A stretch of DNA of 64,000 bases from Anoplopoma fimbria. Lineage: Eukaryota > Chordata > Actinopteri > Perciformes > Anoplopomatidae. Of this stretch, positions 1 through 37,371 are shown piece by piece. Under the pieces are notes generated by a model that saw only the letters and a list, made by a program, of their open reading frames with translations, did not search any database and was not told the origin of the DNA. The DNA lies in assembly GCF_027596085.1 (NCBI RefSeq), contig NC_072462.1, positions 17,372,921 to 17,436,920 of the forward strand, in the 5' to 3' direction. A program made the position numbers and the translations under genes. Position 1 is the first letter of the stretch; each line of letters begins with the position of its first letter.

Positions 1-1270
1 AAAAGGTTTTTCTGTAGCCCTGCACCCCCACAGAAGAAACAGGGCATTTAATCACCTATTTCTTTGCCAAGTATTTTCATTGGCCAGGCATGAAGCAGCC
101 TACTGAATGCCTTCTCAAATATTTTGGATGTCATGGCCATAAACAAACATAATAAAATAATTCTGTCACTTCAATTCTCGAGTTGATGATAGCAGAAACT
201 AACATTTAAGTCTTACAATTTCAGCCCAAAATTTTATTAATTATGCGGATGTCAGGGACTGAAAACGATCGCAGAGCTCCACCATAAACAGAAAAACTAA
301 GGCGCACTTCATATTCAGGGCTGTTTGGGTCTCAGGAGGGTACTAGACGTGTCCCGGATCGGTTTCTCCCTGCACATAAGACCCATTCAAACTCAAAAGC
401 TGTAGGATTGACAGAGAGGCCTCCAAATGTAACATGTGTGCACACACCTCACAAGGCTGAGTCTGTCGAGGTAAATATGACTGTGTGTGACGGAGGGACG
501 CATGTGTAAGCGAATTTTGCACCAATACCTCTGCTGTTAAAGGTCAAGGATTAGTATAGATTTTAGCCTATGCATGAGAGAGAGAGACAAGTGGCCACCC
601 TCAGCAGGGAGGACATGGAAACCCCTTAGCAGCAGTAACATGACAGAAGCAGCGCTGCAGTGGGTAAACTGCCCTGTCAACCTATCTTAAATTAAGTGGT
701 GGGTAAAGTGACAAACTCTCACTATGTCTTCTGCTAATCTCGACAGAAATATATATGCAGTTAGGGGGTGGCTGTTTTATCATGCAGTTTTCTACTCTTT
801 TCCATTTCAATTCAAGACGGGCAGGTATGTGTTTAACATGATTATGATCCGTTTCTTTGGAGATACAAGCTTGAGACTGAAGCCAGTTCTTTACTGACAG
901 ATTAGTGATCCAACCACAAGGGATGAGGAAGAGAAAGGCAACAAGCAGATTAAGATTAAAGTGGTGAGCGGATAATAAGACAAAGAACAGACCGATTAGC
1001 TTGAAGCACGTAACAAAGAAGCAACAGTTTAGGCTTTGGGTAATTGAAACTGACACTCGGTGCCAAACCCAAAAACTTGGATTAGAATGGGATCAATTAT
1101 ATTTTGAGAAAGGGGGAGAAATTGAATTGAAAGGAAGTGGCGAGGAAGGGTAGTCTGAAGTTATGGTATTTAGGATTAGAAAGAAACTGTATGGCTAAGA
1201 GAGGACAGAAGGTGGAAGAAGGTTATAGATGGTAGAAGGAGGGTGAAACGAGCTGACAAGTAGCACATAC
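1..1270 (-). other. Last strbp intron (3' part of gene continues off the window)
   Basis: I scanned the minus strand for the expected PKRM...HYSFF ending and did not find it. The stretch is ordinary AT-rich intron with a short GA run (577-588) and no repeats or other genes that I can name. Confidence 0.6.
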
Positions 1271-25408
<24,138 letters not shown>

Positions 25409-25411
<3 letters not shown>

Positions 25412-25589
25412 GCCTGCAGGAGGAGTGGTCGCACGTTTCCTTCCTTCTGACGCCCCGAATCTGGAGTTGGTGTGCTCGTGGTGGGGGGGCAGAAGCAAGG
25501 TTACCGGTCAGGATGTTGCAGTCACGCCGTTTCCGCTCCTCATGTGCTCCTCTGTCACTCTGACCACCACTCTACGAGAGGTTGTGCTT
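25409..25589 (-). CDS. strbp: strbp exon with 5' UTR and start codon (exon '2')
   Basis: On the minus strand a very strong pyrimidine tract (25591-25630, mostly C/T) ends in TTTTAG at 25590. The 181-nt exon ends in GGC-ATG followed by donor GTAATA, so the initiator ATG (25411-25409) is the last triplet of the exon. It joins in frame to AGG-TCC-TTC at 17001, giving [15 protein letters not shown], which matches the family N-terminus (MRSIRSF in mammals, recalled). Kozak position -3 is G. The rest is 5' UTR with stops in all frames. It holds an upstream ATG at 25543-25541 that opens an 11-codon uORF ending in TGA at 25510-25508. The choice of this ATG is inference: no transcript was available, but acceptor, donor, phase and spacing all agree. 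Confidence 0.75.
25508..25543 (-). promoter_or_regulatory. Upstream ORF in strbp 5' UTR (11 codons)
   Basis: Within the 5' UTR exon, ATG at 25543-25541 opens MRSGNGVTATS and stops at TGA 25510-25508, 97 nt before the main ATG. Position -3 is C (CACATG) and +4 is A, a weak context, so leaky scanning is likely. It could damp translation of strbp. The curious MRS start resembles the main protein's N-terminus but is not in frame with it. Confidence 0.4.
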
Positions 25590-25968
25590 CTAAAAGGGAC
25601 GGAGGAACAGAGAGAGGAAGGAAAAAAAGGATGAAAGGTTGATTTGTGACTCAACAACTACAGTCAAGGGGGAAATTGTAATGCTTTTACTTCACTTACA
25701 GATAAAAACACAAAAAAAGAAATGTTGATATTATACATAACAAAATAAAACAGATGAAACGAAGTCAGTAGCATGATCCATCTCTAACCAGCATCAACCC
25801 CCATCACATTTAACCAGCATCTGTCTAACCCTGCAGAACCCAATTCCACCCGTACCTTCATTTCCCCTGTAACGCCCAATTTAGTCTCTCACTCTCACAT
25901 GGTTTCTAAGCAGGGAGTAAAAGATCTGACAGAATGGTTGATCAACCCATGTGGAGATAGACATGTGG

Positions 25969-26148
<180 letters not shown>

Positions 26149-27311
26149 GCCTTCATTGATTTTTCATGAGCTGGCAGGGGTCTGAGGGAGGGGGATGTAA
26201 TACAAACATGTTCTTGTTTCTATACACTGGGTTACACACTTAAGCCTTAAACACCCTCCTCCATTTACACGCACACACACTAGTAACATGTAAACTAGTC
26301 TTTCTTCTATTCTTCTGAAAAAAGAAACATATTTACAGATACACACACACACACACACACACACGGACACACACCATGGCCATCACAAATGCACTATGAC
26401 ATTACCACTTTATAAAAGAAGAATTGATGAAATGGTGGAAAAGAAATTATGTTTTTCTGGAGAATACTGGGTTTTACTGTTAAGAGCTTCTGAATCACTC
26501 CCTGATGAACAGTAGAGAGAGTGACAGGAAGAAAGGGGACAGAAAGGGAGTAACAAAACTCAGAGCTAGACATGAAATTACTATGTTTGGTGCTTGGCGA
26601 GGGCCGGACCACTGTGCTACAGAGTGGTCCACTACTTTGTGTGACAGTAATGGTTCCAACCTTATCCCTTCCTGGCTTTTATTCATTTCAGTGAACAGAG
26701 GTGAGAGTAAAATAATACTGAAAACAGAAAAGGCTCAATTTAACAAAGAGAACAAAACAGATAATCTATTCAACACCAGTAAAACAATTAATCTTAATAG
26801 TTTTTCCACAACTGTTATCGTTACTTCATGATTTAATAAAAACGTAAATTTATTGCAACCTTGAACTTAAATCAAGCTACCCATGACTCCTACCTTTAGC
26901 TCATCTTAGGGCTCCGTAATTGAACTAAACATCTGGTGTTGCTATGAAAACACAGGCCAGATTTATCAGTGCGGAGCGAGCCGAGCTGAACAGATACACA
27001 CCGATCCTATTCACAACATGAAATGTCAACAGTATCGCCACTGACAGTACACAGACACATCTGGTCAAACTCAAACCAGAGCAATGACATTTATAGAGCT
27101 GTGCATGTGTTCACAAAAGAGTGTATGAGATGATCCCTCAAAGGTCTTTCAGATTCAGGGGTTGCCTGTCTAAGCAGGTGTTGGAAAATGCAGCAGAATG
27201 AATTCCAAAACACACGGACAAAAACACACACAATTTCTTTTTTGAATATTAATTGTCGATTTAAAAATGAAAAAAAACCTGAATGTAGAATGACAATAAT
27301 GAGAAATTGTT

Positions 27312-27485
27312 TTATTATTATTATTATTATTATCCATTCATCTGCTGATTATTTTCTCCATTAATCTACTAGTTGGTTTGTCTTTGAAAATATCAGAAAA
27401 TGAAAGAAATGCTCATCAGTTTCCCAGAACTCTAGGTGAAGAATTCATGTCTTTTCTTGTCTTGTCCAGAGAGACAGTCCACATA
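27312..27485. repeat. Interspersed repeat relic, 'GATTATTTTCTC' family, copy 1
   Basis: After a short (TTA)n run, the text TGCTGATTATTTTCTCCATT, then TCAGAAAATGAAAGAAATG, TCAGTTTCCCAGAACTC and GTCTTTTCTTGTCTTGTCC, follows a very common fish repeat remembered from many genomes. It is old and truncated. Related copies lie at 29850, 41103 and 45806. Confidence 0.6.
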
Positions 27486-28881
27486 ATATATCTATTACAG
27501 TCCATTACAGACACCAGACTGTATCTCTGACGGTGATAGTTCCTCAAGATACAACAGCAGTTATTTTTCTACCTGATAAATAAACAGTGTCTCTAATGAG
27601 TATCTCATCACCTTGAGACTACTGAACATACATCCAGGATTCTATCTGGATGCTGTCACGGGACAGAAAAGATAAAACAAACATGTGATTGCTGTAGAGT
27701 AGACCTGCTGGGGGAATAAATTGTGGTGAAGCTGCAGCCTCTCAATGAAAGCTCAGTGGGATCGAGGGAGAACAAGAACAAGAGAGGAGAAAGATAGAGA
27801 TGCACCGAGTAGTAAAAGAAAGGTCAGTGAAAAATGGAGGGAATCGTAAATGTGAATGAACATGAGCACATAGGAGAGCGGGCAAAAAGAGGCAAGTATA
27901 AGGAGAATACGAAGTGGACGGAGGGGCATTGGATAAACCACGCTGAGTGGCAGATATTGAGCTGGCCCCCTCGGGCAAACAGACTCCACCAGGGGCTGCT
28001 TCCTCATTTTCTCTCCAGGTCTCCCTCTCTAAGCCACCGGCCTGCCACACTGGCAGTTACCTCCTCGACACACCTGGCAGTGACAGCGTCAGTGTCTATG
28101 TGCTTGTGTTTTGCCAGTTACCTTACAGCCAACACTTTGTGCCTGAGGGGGATAAGATCTCTTCCAGCATGGCCCAGGCCACTTAGGATTGTATGCACAT
28201 TATCATAGTGCACGCACACAAACACTGACACAGACACCCTGCCAAGAAGCATAATAACAACGTGCCAGCCCCCCCATTCGATTCTCATTATCAGAACAAT
28301 TCCGTGATAAACAACAACACCAACTCCCCTCCCTTTGTTTCTCTCTCATGGCACTTTCCTTCTAATTTTTCTTTAATTAAAATCATGTGTACACGAATAA
28401 AAAAAATAAAAATACACCCGTAAATAATATAATCGAACAGAAATAGAATGCTAATGTTGTCTGATTCAACGCTTAAATGAAGCTCTGGATCTTCAGATCG
28501 ACAATATGTGGCCTACAGTGTGCCCATCCTCCTCTGTCTCCTCTGTCTGGGGCCGAGGGCGACTGAGAGGACCATGTTTTCACATGCAGGGCTGCTTGTC
28601 GCCTGTACAAATTGTTACTGCCTGCTTGTTCATAAATCCTCTTGCGGTTTTGTCTTCCTTGGGCTCAAACTGACCAATTATTACATTTCTCCCTGCATCC
28701 CCTCTCCATTTCATTTTTACGCCTCCAACCAGAATCCATTCTCTATTTTTCCATTCTGCTGCAACATTAATGATGGATTTTAAGTTTTTCCTCCAGAGAA
28801 GCAGAGAGGAAAGGTTGGGGAAACTGGCAGAGGCCCCGTCTCATTAACACTGGTGGTGGTTCAACGACATTAGCATGTGCA

Positions 28882-28902
28882 CGCACACGCACACACACAC
28901 AC

Positions 28903-28949
<47 letters not shown>
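28882..28949. repeat. Imperfect (CA)n microsatellite
   Basis: CA with CG variants at the left, then a clean CA run. Confidence 0.93.
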
Positions 28950-28951
<2 letters not shown>

Positions 28952-29849
28952 CACCATCGCCTCAATTTTGTTCGATAGTTATTGAAAAAATTTCTCCTAG
29001 AAGTTTATGCATTAGGAAACACACACCTGTGCTGTGTCCTTCCTGCGCCAAGAGTTGGTGATAACATCCCATTTTCCCCACAGAGATGAAAGGATTCAGG
29101 CACAAGATAAGAAACGTGGGATGGGAAGTGATTGCACACTACAGGAGAGATGGCAGAGCTGGGGAATTTGCTGAGATGGCTCAGAGCAGCAATTTACACC
29201 TTTCTCATCTGATAACCATGAAATTTGATGAGCAGGGGAAGACACCGAGTGAATGGAGACAGGATTGACAAAAGCCAGAGAGTGTGCTAATTAGTGTAGG
29301 ACGAGCTTATTTTGACAATGCATTCCCTTTTAGAGTTTTGCTTAATATTGCAATCAGATAATCAGCCGTCACGCTGTGAAATGCTGTGGACTGATGTTCA
29401 ATGATTAAGGCACGGTTGGAAGTGTTTCATCCATATCAAAATTCAAGACACACTGTCATTATTTCACCAGTGAAAGGATCTCAAATTAACGGCTGGTAAC
29501 ATGCATGGGTAGCTGGAGGACGAATGTAATACAGCCACAAGCAAAATGTGCTGGTGCTTTAGAAATTCATGAATTACAAAACACCAAATTAGTATCTTTT
29601 TGTGTTAGGGAGTTTTGGAGAACTCCCAAAACTAATGATCTACTATAAAAAACATCTGTAGTGTGATAATAACAGAGAAAGGCCCTTGGCCCTGTCCCTG
29701 GAAAAAGCTTTCTGCAACAGTTTTTGGAATAAGATATCATCTCACACAAACAGAGTCCACAGGATTTCTTTATACAAGCTTACATCACTATGTATTTCTC
29801 TTCCACCTTGCTAGTCATCGCTTTACCTTTTTTTTTTCTCAAGTTTATC

Positions 29850-30115
29850 AGAGTTTTGCCCAATCCCACGGTGATGTCTTCAAATTACTTGTTTTATCTA
29901 ACTGTCCGAAACCCAAAATATATATTCAGATATTCAGTTTACCCAAATACTAAACAAAAAAAAAAGCAACAAAATCCACATTCAAACCAGCGATTGGTTT
30001 TGCATTTTTGCTTGATGAATTTATTCTAAAAATTATTTAATTCTCAAGGTTGCCAGTGTATAATTTCCCCTCAATCATTTTATCAATTAATCTATAAATC
30101 ATTTCAGCATCAAAC
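29850..30115. repeat. Interspersed repeat relic, same family, copy 2
   Basis: GATGTCTTCAAATTACTTGT, CCGAAACCCAAA, ATATTCAGTTTACCC and the end TTATCAATTAATCTATAAATC match the 3' half of the family seen at 27312. Together the two pieces cover most of the consensus as I recall it. Confidence 0.6.
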
Positions 30116-30204
30116 GACCTAAATATGACTTATCAACACTTTAATCTTGTGGTCTTAACTCAAGCTTCTATTAATTGACACTATTAACTTCACCATATAG
30201 ATTG

Positions 30205-30325
30205 CTTTAGAGATTAACCTTGACCTTTGACCACCAATGTTAATTAGTTCATTAGTCCAAGTGGAAGTTTGTGCATAATTTGAAGAAATTTGCTCAAGGC
30301 GTTTCTGAATATCCCATTAACAAGA
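30205..30325. repeat. Interspersed repeat relic, 'CTTTGACCACCAA' family, copy 1
   Basis: CCTTGACCTTTGACCACCAA, GTTCATTAGTCCAAGTGGA, AATTTGAAGAAATTTGCTCA and AGGCGTTTCTGAATATC make a known, very abundant teleost interspersed sequence. A second partial copy is at 60195. Confidence 0.65.
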
Positions 30326-30815
30326 ACTAAAAAGACAGATATTAGGTGCTAAGGACCCCTAAATAAGGTAATTAGCTTACTTACTTGCAGCTCTTTAGGT
30401 TCATTCCAGCTCTTCTCCTGTTGTAACATATCATACTCGACCGTTAAGACGTCTTTATGCTCTCCAAAGAAGCAGACCTCTGAAGCTAATCTTGAGCAGG
30501 TGTGAATATGGCTGATGTTTCTGACAGTTAAAGTTATTCTGAAGATATTTTAGATCTCAGCTGTTGATTTTTCTCTTTTTATTCTTGGGTAAAGTATTTT
30601 TGCTCTCATGAATGCTTTTTCTCACCAGTGCTATTTATGATCATGTTTAAACATTCATCACACACCTGAAAGGCTGTTTGAGAGTGTGAGTAGCCTCTGT
30701 GTTATATTAGTACTGACTTGCGTGTGGCTGGCTCCAGGTTTATTGGTGCCATAATGTTTGCATCTGGAAAAACATCTACAAAAGTGTGTGGTAATGTGTT
30801 GGACGCACACACACG

Positions 30816-30853
<38 letters not shown>

Positions 30854-32140
30854 AAGGAGACAGATAATAAAGAGAATGGATGCAGAATCACGCTCAGGTA
30901 CACCTTTCTCTAACCATCTCTGTTGTGAAGAGCATGTGTTGTGTAAACAGGTGCTAGCTGACTGCGCTGCCTGTTTTCCTGTCTATTTATCTACTGGGGT
31001 GAGAAAGCACGACAGACACAGATGGTGAGACAAGCGGTCGGGAAATATCGACAGCGCTACAGGAAGAGAGAGGCATGCTGAGACAGGGAGAGGTAGGAAA
31101 GAAAAAAAAAGAGTCTCATTTCAAAAGCTCCTTTTTTTGATTGCAGAGAAAAGCTCCCATGTGTTCAAAGGAAACGGTTAAGAAGAATATGGTCTCTGTT
31201 TTTCATGAAAATGTAAAAATAAATCCTGAAATTTGATGAAAATTAAGATTCTTTACAGACGCTCATGTATTTTCTTTCCATGTCCGTTTCGCACATAATC
31301 TTTACTATTCATCTCTCCTAAAACTTTTCAAGAACTTCTTTTTTTCATCTATTTTCGTATTTCCACTCTTTCTTTTCATCTTTTCTGTGCTGCCAAAAGA
31401 GCAGTTAAGATGTTTGAAGTATAACAGACTTTAACAGACAAGCCTACAAACAGGATGCCTTAAATAGAAGCTGAAATAGTTTCAATGAAATCTGGGCTGA
31501 AGAAGGCAGGGCTGTTGTGACAAGAGTAAAATGGCTCACAGTTATGCTGATAGAAAGTAGTTATGATAAAAGAGTTGCTACCATTCTCATAGAAGAGCAG
31601 CAACGACTACTTGCCAGTTGCAGGATTTCTGCAACAATTTAATTTCATCATGACATATTGTCACAACTATAACAAATAAGCCAACAAAACTAAATGGATT
31701 ACATGTAGGCAAACACACATTGAACATCCTCATTAACTACCAATGTAACTTATTGACAATGTGATACCAAACAGGCCAGTTATACAGTGGAATCTTGGGT
31801 TGTAAAAGCTTTTCTTTCCCATAATGAACTGATTTCCTTTCCCGAAATAAACAATGATTTCTTTCCCGGAAAACAACTTACATTTCTTTCAATTTACGAC
31901 AGAGTGCTACATTCTCGTACCTTCCTAGAATTAAGGATGTACTTCCTTTGTAGATAAGAAGACATGAGAGAAGAAAAAGACAATAACAATATCCAGGGAG
32001 TGAAAATGGCCAGAATATCTGGATAACGAAAGCTAAACGCAAGGAAAATTTAAGTCAAACAGAAGCAGGGAGACACTTCAAAGTGAGAAAGAATCCTCTT
32101 GGTAAAATATATTGTGCTTCTTATTGTTTTAGGGCCGGAG
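30326..32140 (-). other. Non-coding DNA, part 2
   Basis: Includes CA-rich runs at 30807-30850. The stretch 31790-31930 has repeated TTTCTTTCCC motifs and resembles a decayed interspersed repeat, family not recognised. No exon seen. Confidence 0.4.
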
Positions 32141-32620
32141 GCAAACGGACACTCTGAGCCCTCTTGTTCTTGTTACACTTATTGTGCAGTATGTGGAGAC
32201 CATTTATCCAGATCTAAGGGTTAGGTCCAATGGTGCCACGGTGGAGGCTACAGTAAGCTTGCCCTGCAGCCAAAGGAAGAGGCTGTATTCCGTTGAGTGT
32301 CCAAAGAAATGCTCAGATAAGCTCAGTGTAAGGTAGCCTTTGCTAGTTCACTGTAAGGCTTTACTGGCTCACATAGTGGAGGAGGCCATGCATTGCTTGC
32401 ACCGGAACTGCAGAAATAATCAGCCAGTCATCAAGTGGAATGCCTGGCCCGTAGCGGTGAAAAGGCCACTTCCAAACACCTCATACATATTTAAGGCGCT
32501 AGGCGCTCCTGAACCACAGGACGTTACCCTGATCATCCTGGCCAGTGGCCACAACGGCAAAGTGTATGTACCCATGTGCTCAAAAGACCATTTAAGGTGA
32601 TGGAAACAAAGCAATTCCTC
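32141..32620 (+). other. Unrecognised, relatively GC-richer block with open frames
   Basis: About 480 bp with gene-like base composition. The longest frame (32340-32600) codes 86 residues including HCLHRNCRNN and ALGAPEPQDVTLIILASGHN, with no domain I recognise and no splice or promoter context. It may be a fragment of a transposon gene or retrocopy. No function proposed. Confidence 0.3.
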
Positions 32621-32903
32621 TGAGCAACGATGAAAAACAACATATATTAAAGTAGCATCAGGAAGTGCAAGACTTTTTAAAAACTGTTAGCCCTCTCAAG
32701 TCAGGGGTGCGGGTTAGCAGTTTAATCATTTTGTGAACGAGGAACTACACTGATTAGAACCCTAACCATTGATTGTTCTTATGAAAGAAGGATGGAAATC
32801 CAATCCTTGGGTTATGAACCAACCGGCAGTAGCAATAAACAAACAAGGAATGCTAACCAGTCGGCTGCAAGGAACAGAGAGTGGTAGTGAGAAGCTCCTT
32901 TGA

Positions 32904-32995
32904 TATAAGATAAGATAAGATAATCCTTTATTAGTCCCGCAGCGGGGAAATTTGCAGGATTATTACATTCTATTACATATGAATGTAATAGAAGA
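32904..32995 (-). mobile_element. 3' end of a non-LTR retrotransposon-like repeat with short tandem tail
   Basis: On the minus strand: CCGCTGCGGGACTAATAAAG, then GATTATCTTATCTTATC. An inverted CCCGC/GCGGG pair near a tail of TTATC units is a widespread fish repeat end. Next to it CTATTACAT (32970-32978) and ATGTAATAG (32983-32991) form a small hairpin. The 5' part of the element is missing. Confidence 0.55.
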
Positions 32996-34100
32996 GTTTG
33001 TAGTAAGAGAAAGCAGCTAGTTTGTTAACTGTCTAACAGATATTGAGACTGAACTTAAATACTGCAAATAAAAAAAAAAAAATTCCTGCCAACAAATTCC
33101 TACATTTGCACCTGTACAAATACACCACAACGTACAGTCAACAGCCAAAACGCACAGGCCTATTCAAAAGGTATCATCAGCGTTCATGCACCTCTCTTAA
33201 CATACACCCTACACGGTGAGGCATGCTCAGGAGGAAGTGACATGCTGTGGATATTGCCTGCATTATGTCTCATTAATGCAGAACTATGCAGCAGTATCGA
33301 CACATGCTTTAAGGATATTAGAACAAAGGACACCAGGGATAAGGTCTCGGATATGTACTGCATGTGCGTCATGATGATGATGGTGGGGAGGCGTGTTGTT
33401 GTCTTTCCTCATTCCTGTTAATTCTTAGTTGCGTTTCTCTCGAAGCCAAAAACTGTGCACGTACACTCTGTATACAATTTATATTCCTCTATGGCTACTT
33501 TTGCCAGCTCTCTCCATTTCTCTCTCCTTCCTCCAATTTGCTCCTCCCTTATTGATTTATGTTTTGGTTTTTTTAAGGTTTTTTTTTCTCTGTCCGTTCC
33601 TCAACAAGACTGCAGTAGTTGAGCACTTGGCATGAGGATTAATTAATAGGTGTGACAACAGGCACAATAACTGCCAATTGCAACTTGAAATCACTGTCAG
33701 GCATTGGCCCATTGAAACATCAGACATTCATTTAAAACTATGGCTCCCGAGTCCAGTCATCGGAACGTCGAGCTCTGCTGGTTTTAATTTGTCTAATCTG
33801 GAACTGTTTTAAACCTGAGAGTCAAGGGGTATGCAAATGAAATATTTCCATACATGTTAACATTAAAATTGGTTAAATATTCAAGACATTTATCCTGTAT
33901 TTTTTTTTGTTAAATGCGATGGCAGAGTAGACTTCTTTAATTGCTAAGCGTTTCATTTATTGATATTTTCAGAAACAATGCCATTTCCTTTTGTTATCCT
34001 GGAGCTAACAAAAGATTATAACATAGATGGATGGATCCGTCTCACTAAACAGTGAGCATGAGTTTCCTCTCCTCACAGTTGACACTCACGGACTCCTCTG

Positions 34101-34274
<174 letters not shown>

Positions 34275-35461
34275 CAATTACTTCTCATACCGACTACCTT
34301 GCTGATTTCCCCACTGATCTCAACTTATGCACCTGGTCTGTTACAATTTATCTTAGCCCTCCTACTTCTTTTATGTTTTTCTGCTGTTTTATTAACGACT
34401 CGTTCATCCTTTTAGTGTCAGTATGTCTGGTATAAGTTATGATTGTTATCGTTTTTTGTTAACGTTTTTTATGGTTTCTTTTGCGATGAGATGCTTACAT
34501 TACCCCTTCAGGTTTTATTCTATTTTCGGAACTTTAAAAATGAAATGAACACGTTTTTCTGCTTCAATGTTTACTTTATAAAAAAGACCTTCCAAGACCA
34601 TTCAAAAAGATGCTCAGTGTGATGACTAAAAAATGTAGGTCAACTTCTGCCACAATAACAGTGTTCAACACGTCAATGGCTATGACCTCTTAAATGTCTT
34701 TACTACTTTTGAAAGCCTGCATCAAAAAAATGCATCAGCACTACCCTCAAAAAGAAACCAAAACACACTGTAGACTATGCATAGTGTAAAGAACTGTAGC
34801 TTGAAAACAAGCTTAAAAAAAATTAGGATGAATGACCATGCTTTGGTTTATTGATTAAAATTGGTATTCTAATCAATATCATCAGCAGGACAAGGTGGGT
34901 CAAGCTTTGTTGAACCCAGTAACGGAATACGTGACTGCTGATGAGCTCCTTTTAGGTAACATTTTCACGTTTGTCTTCTGTGATCATCAGATTTAAGTCT
35001 AAAATGTAAGCTACACAACCCCACTATCCTGTATATGATTTATAGTACTACAATATGGTTCTGTGCTGGTGGAGGCCAGGGGAGGTCAGACCACAGAGTA
35101 TTGATGAGATGGCAGAAAGCAGAGGAAACGCTGATGTTGCTTCTTGAAGGGAAATAGATAACATTGACAAGAGCTTGCAACTCCCCTCGGTCGATTATTA
35201 AAATGCAGAAAAGCAGAATGTGTGTGTAGTTCCTGCTGACTGACTAGGGTTATCTAGCTACATAATATAATGTTGCAACCACATCATCTTAAAATTAGCT
35301 TAGCATTAGTCATCTCAGACACACCTGTCATCTTCATGGGTTACCTTACTTTTAACTGAAAACTTAACTGCCATACACACACACACACAATTGAATACTG
35401 TCCTGCGTCAGCGTGGGGAATAAATAGACTATCACTATGCCAGAATGAAGCATGCTGCAAC

Positions 35462-35469
35462 TGTGTGTG

Positions 35470-35561
<92 letters not shown>
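35462..35561. repeat. (TG)n microsatellite
   Basis: 100 bp TG with one TT interruption near its left end; opposite orientation to the tract at 34102. Confidence 0.96.
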
Positions 35562-35563
<2 letters not shown>

Positions 35564-35658
35564 TGCTATGCTGATTTCAGCAGGAACAGATGGTGCTGCC
35601 AGGGCTGTGCCGAGGCTCCACAGTCCGTAGTCTATGGGAAGACTTGTGAATGTGCATA

Positions 35659-35660
<2 letters not shown>

Positions 35661-35737
<77 letters not shown>
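35661..35737. repeat. (GT)38 microsatellite
   Basis: Second GT tract 100 bp from the previous one; the unique spacer holds no feature. Confidence 0.96.
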
Positions 35738-35738
<1 letters not shown>

Positions 35739-36578
35739 CCTTTTTGCCATTAATCTACCACACTACTTTACATACTACTGTCCATACACATCGACACCGA
35801 CTGTTGCGGTGTAAGTGATCTCCTAGTGGCCTTGTTGTCTGTTCCATTGACACTTTGCAGCTTAATCCTGCTTGAAAGGCTCTTCTCTGCTAAGCTCATG
35901 TTTGCCAACACACAAAGCTGTCACACTCACACCCCTTTGTGTGTGTGTTTGTCCGAGCAGGTTTGTGGATATGAAAGTGGTTATAAACACTAATCACATA
36001 AATGCCAGCTGTCAAATTTAAGTGCAAAAGGGAGTGCGGTTTTTGCTGCATCTTACCGACACTTTTATTACTTCATAATGAATAAAAAAAAACAATGAAT
36101 AAATGGCTAAACAAGAAGTGTTACCGACACACAGCACTCATTCATGGTTAAGGTAGGAACAAAAAAAAGAGGGTGGCAGGGAGAAATAGAAAAATAAGAG
36201 GTGAGATACAGAAATAAAGAAAAATATAGAATGTGTAGAATCTCTAAAGATGGCTTGTATTTAGTTCTTCACTTAAACCTCATGTTTGGTCCAGCTGTAT
36301 CGATGACATTGAGAAAAAAAACTACCTTTATATGTTGAGAATCTATTGAAACAATGAGTTTCAAGGCTGAGGTCAAAGCAAAAGAGTGGGTCACATAGAA
36401 ATCAAAACGGGTCTCTTAAATTATTTGGAGGGAATTGACAATTGATTGTCTGTTACAGCTCCATTTGTGCGCGCATGAGGACAGCTAGGGTTGTCCAGAT
36501 GTGGACCAATTCCCTAATGGGCTTCTACATCACCTCACACACTGGCAGGCAAGCTGTCAAACACGTGCATGTGCACAT

Positions 36579-36579
<1 letters not shown>

Positions 36580-36645
<66 letters not shown>
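36580..36645. repeat. (CA)33 microsatellite
   Basis: CA tract, preceded by the palindrome-like ACGTGCATGTGCACATGCAC. Confidence 0.96.
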
Positions 36646-36647
<2 letters not shown>

Positions 36648-37371
36648 AGTAGTGCTTGATATCCCAGTGGTGTGTCCATTCTCTGTCTATCTCTGTCCAT
36701 TTTCATTAATAGCAGTAGTGTGCTGGTGGTGGCGGATGAGCAGATTAGCGTGGAGTATTACGTAAACTTAATCACATTGAAGTATTTTTAAGAAATTATT
36801 TCTCAGCATGCACTCAGAATGACATCATCTTACATTCTGGACATTAAGGAACATAAAACAACTTAAGTGCCTTGGGAGACTTTATCACATCATTCGCTCT
36901 CTTTCTGTTTGTCAGAGCTTTTTCTCATTTTCAGTCTCTTTAGCTGTTACCTTGCCTGTCTGCCTCTCAGTTCTCTGTTCAAACGGCAGAGAAATTCTCT
37001 TGAATACAGCTTGCTTCCTACTTCAGCTGAAATTTACTGTATTCATGGACTTTGCCAAGTATAGATTTCAGACAGCATGCAGCAGAAAGAAGTTATACTT
37101 CTGCTCCCAACACACATATTGTGTTGTTGATTGTGTACTTTGACTCACAGAAACACAAATTAAACATGGTTGTGTACTCATTCTGTCTGATAGTATAAAT
37201 TGTGTACTGCATCAGGCAGCTTCATTTTCTCTCCCAGCCCCCTACTTCTTCATCTGCACAGCTTTAGCTGGAGCTGATCAGTGACTCCATTCATTCCAGG
37301 TCAATTTGGGCTGTGTGCTCGATATGGCTGTTTCATTACACACTTCCTTCCTGTCTGTCTGTCTCTCTGAC

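Noticed and set aside
1..1260. Final strbp coding exon (PKRM...HYSFF)
   Set aside because: No frame on the minus strand resembles it; it must be left of the window.
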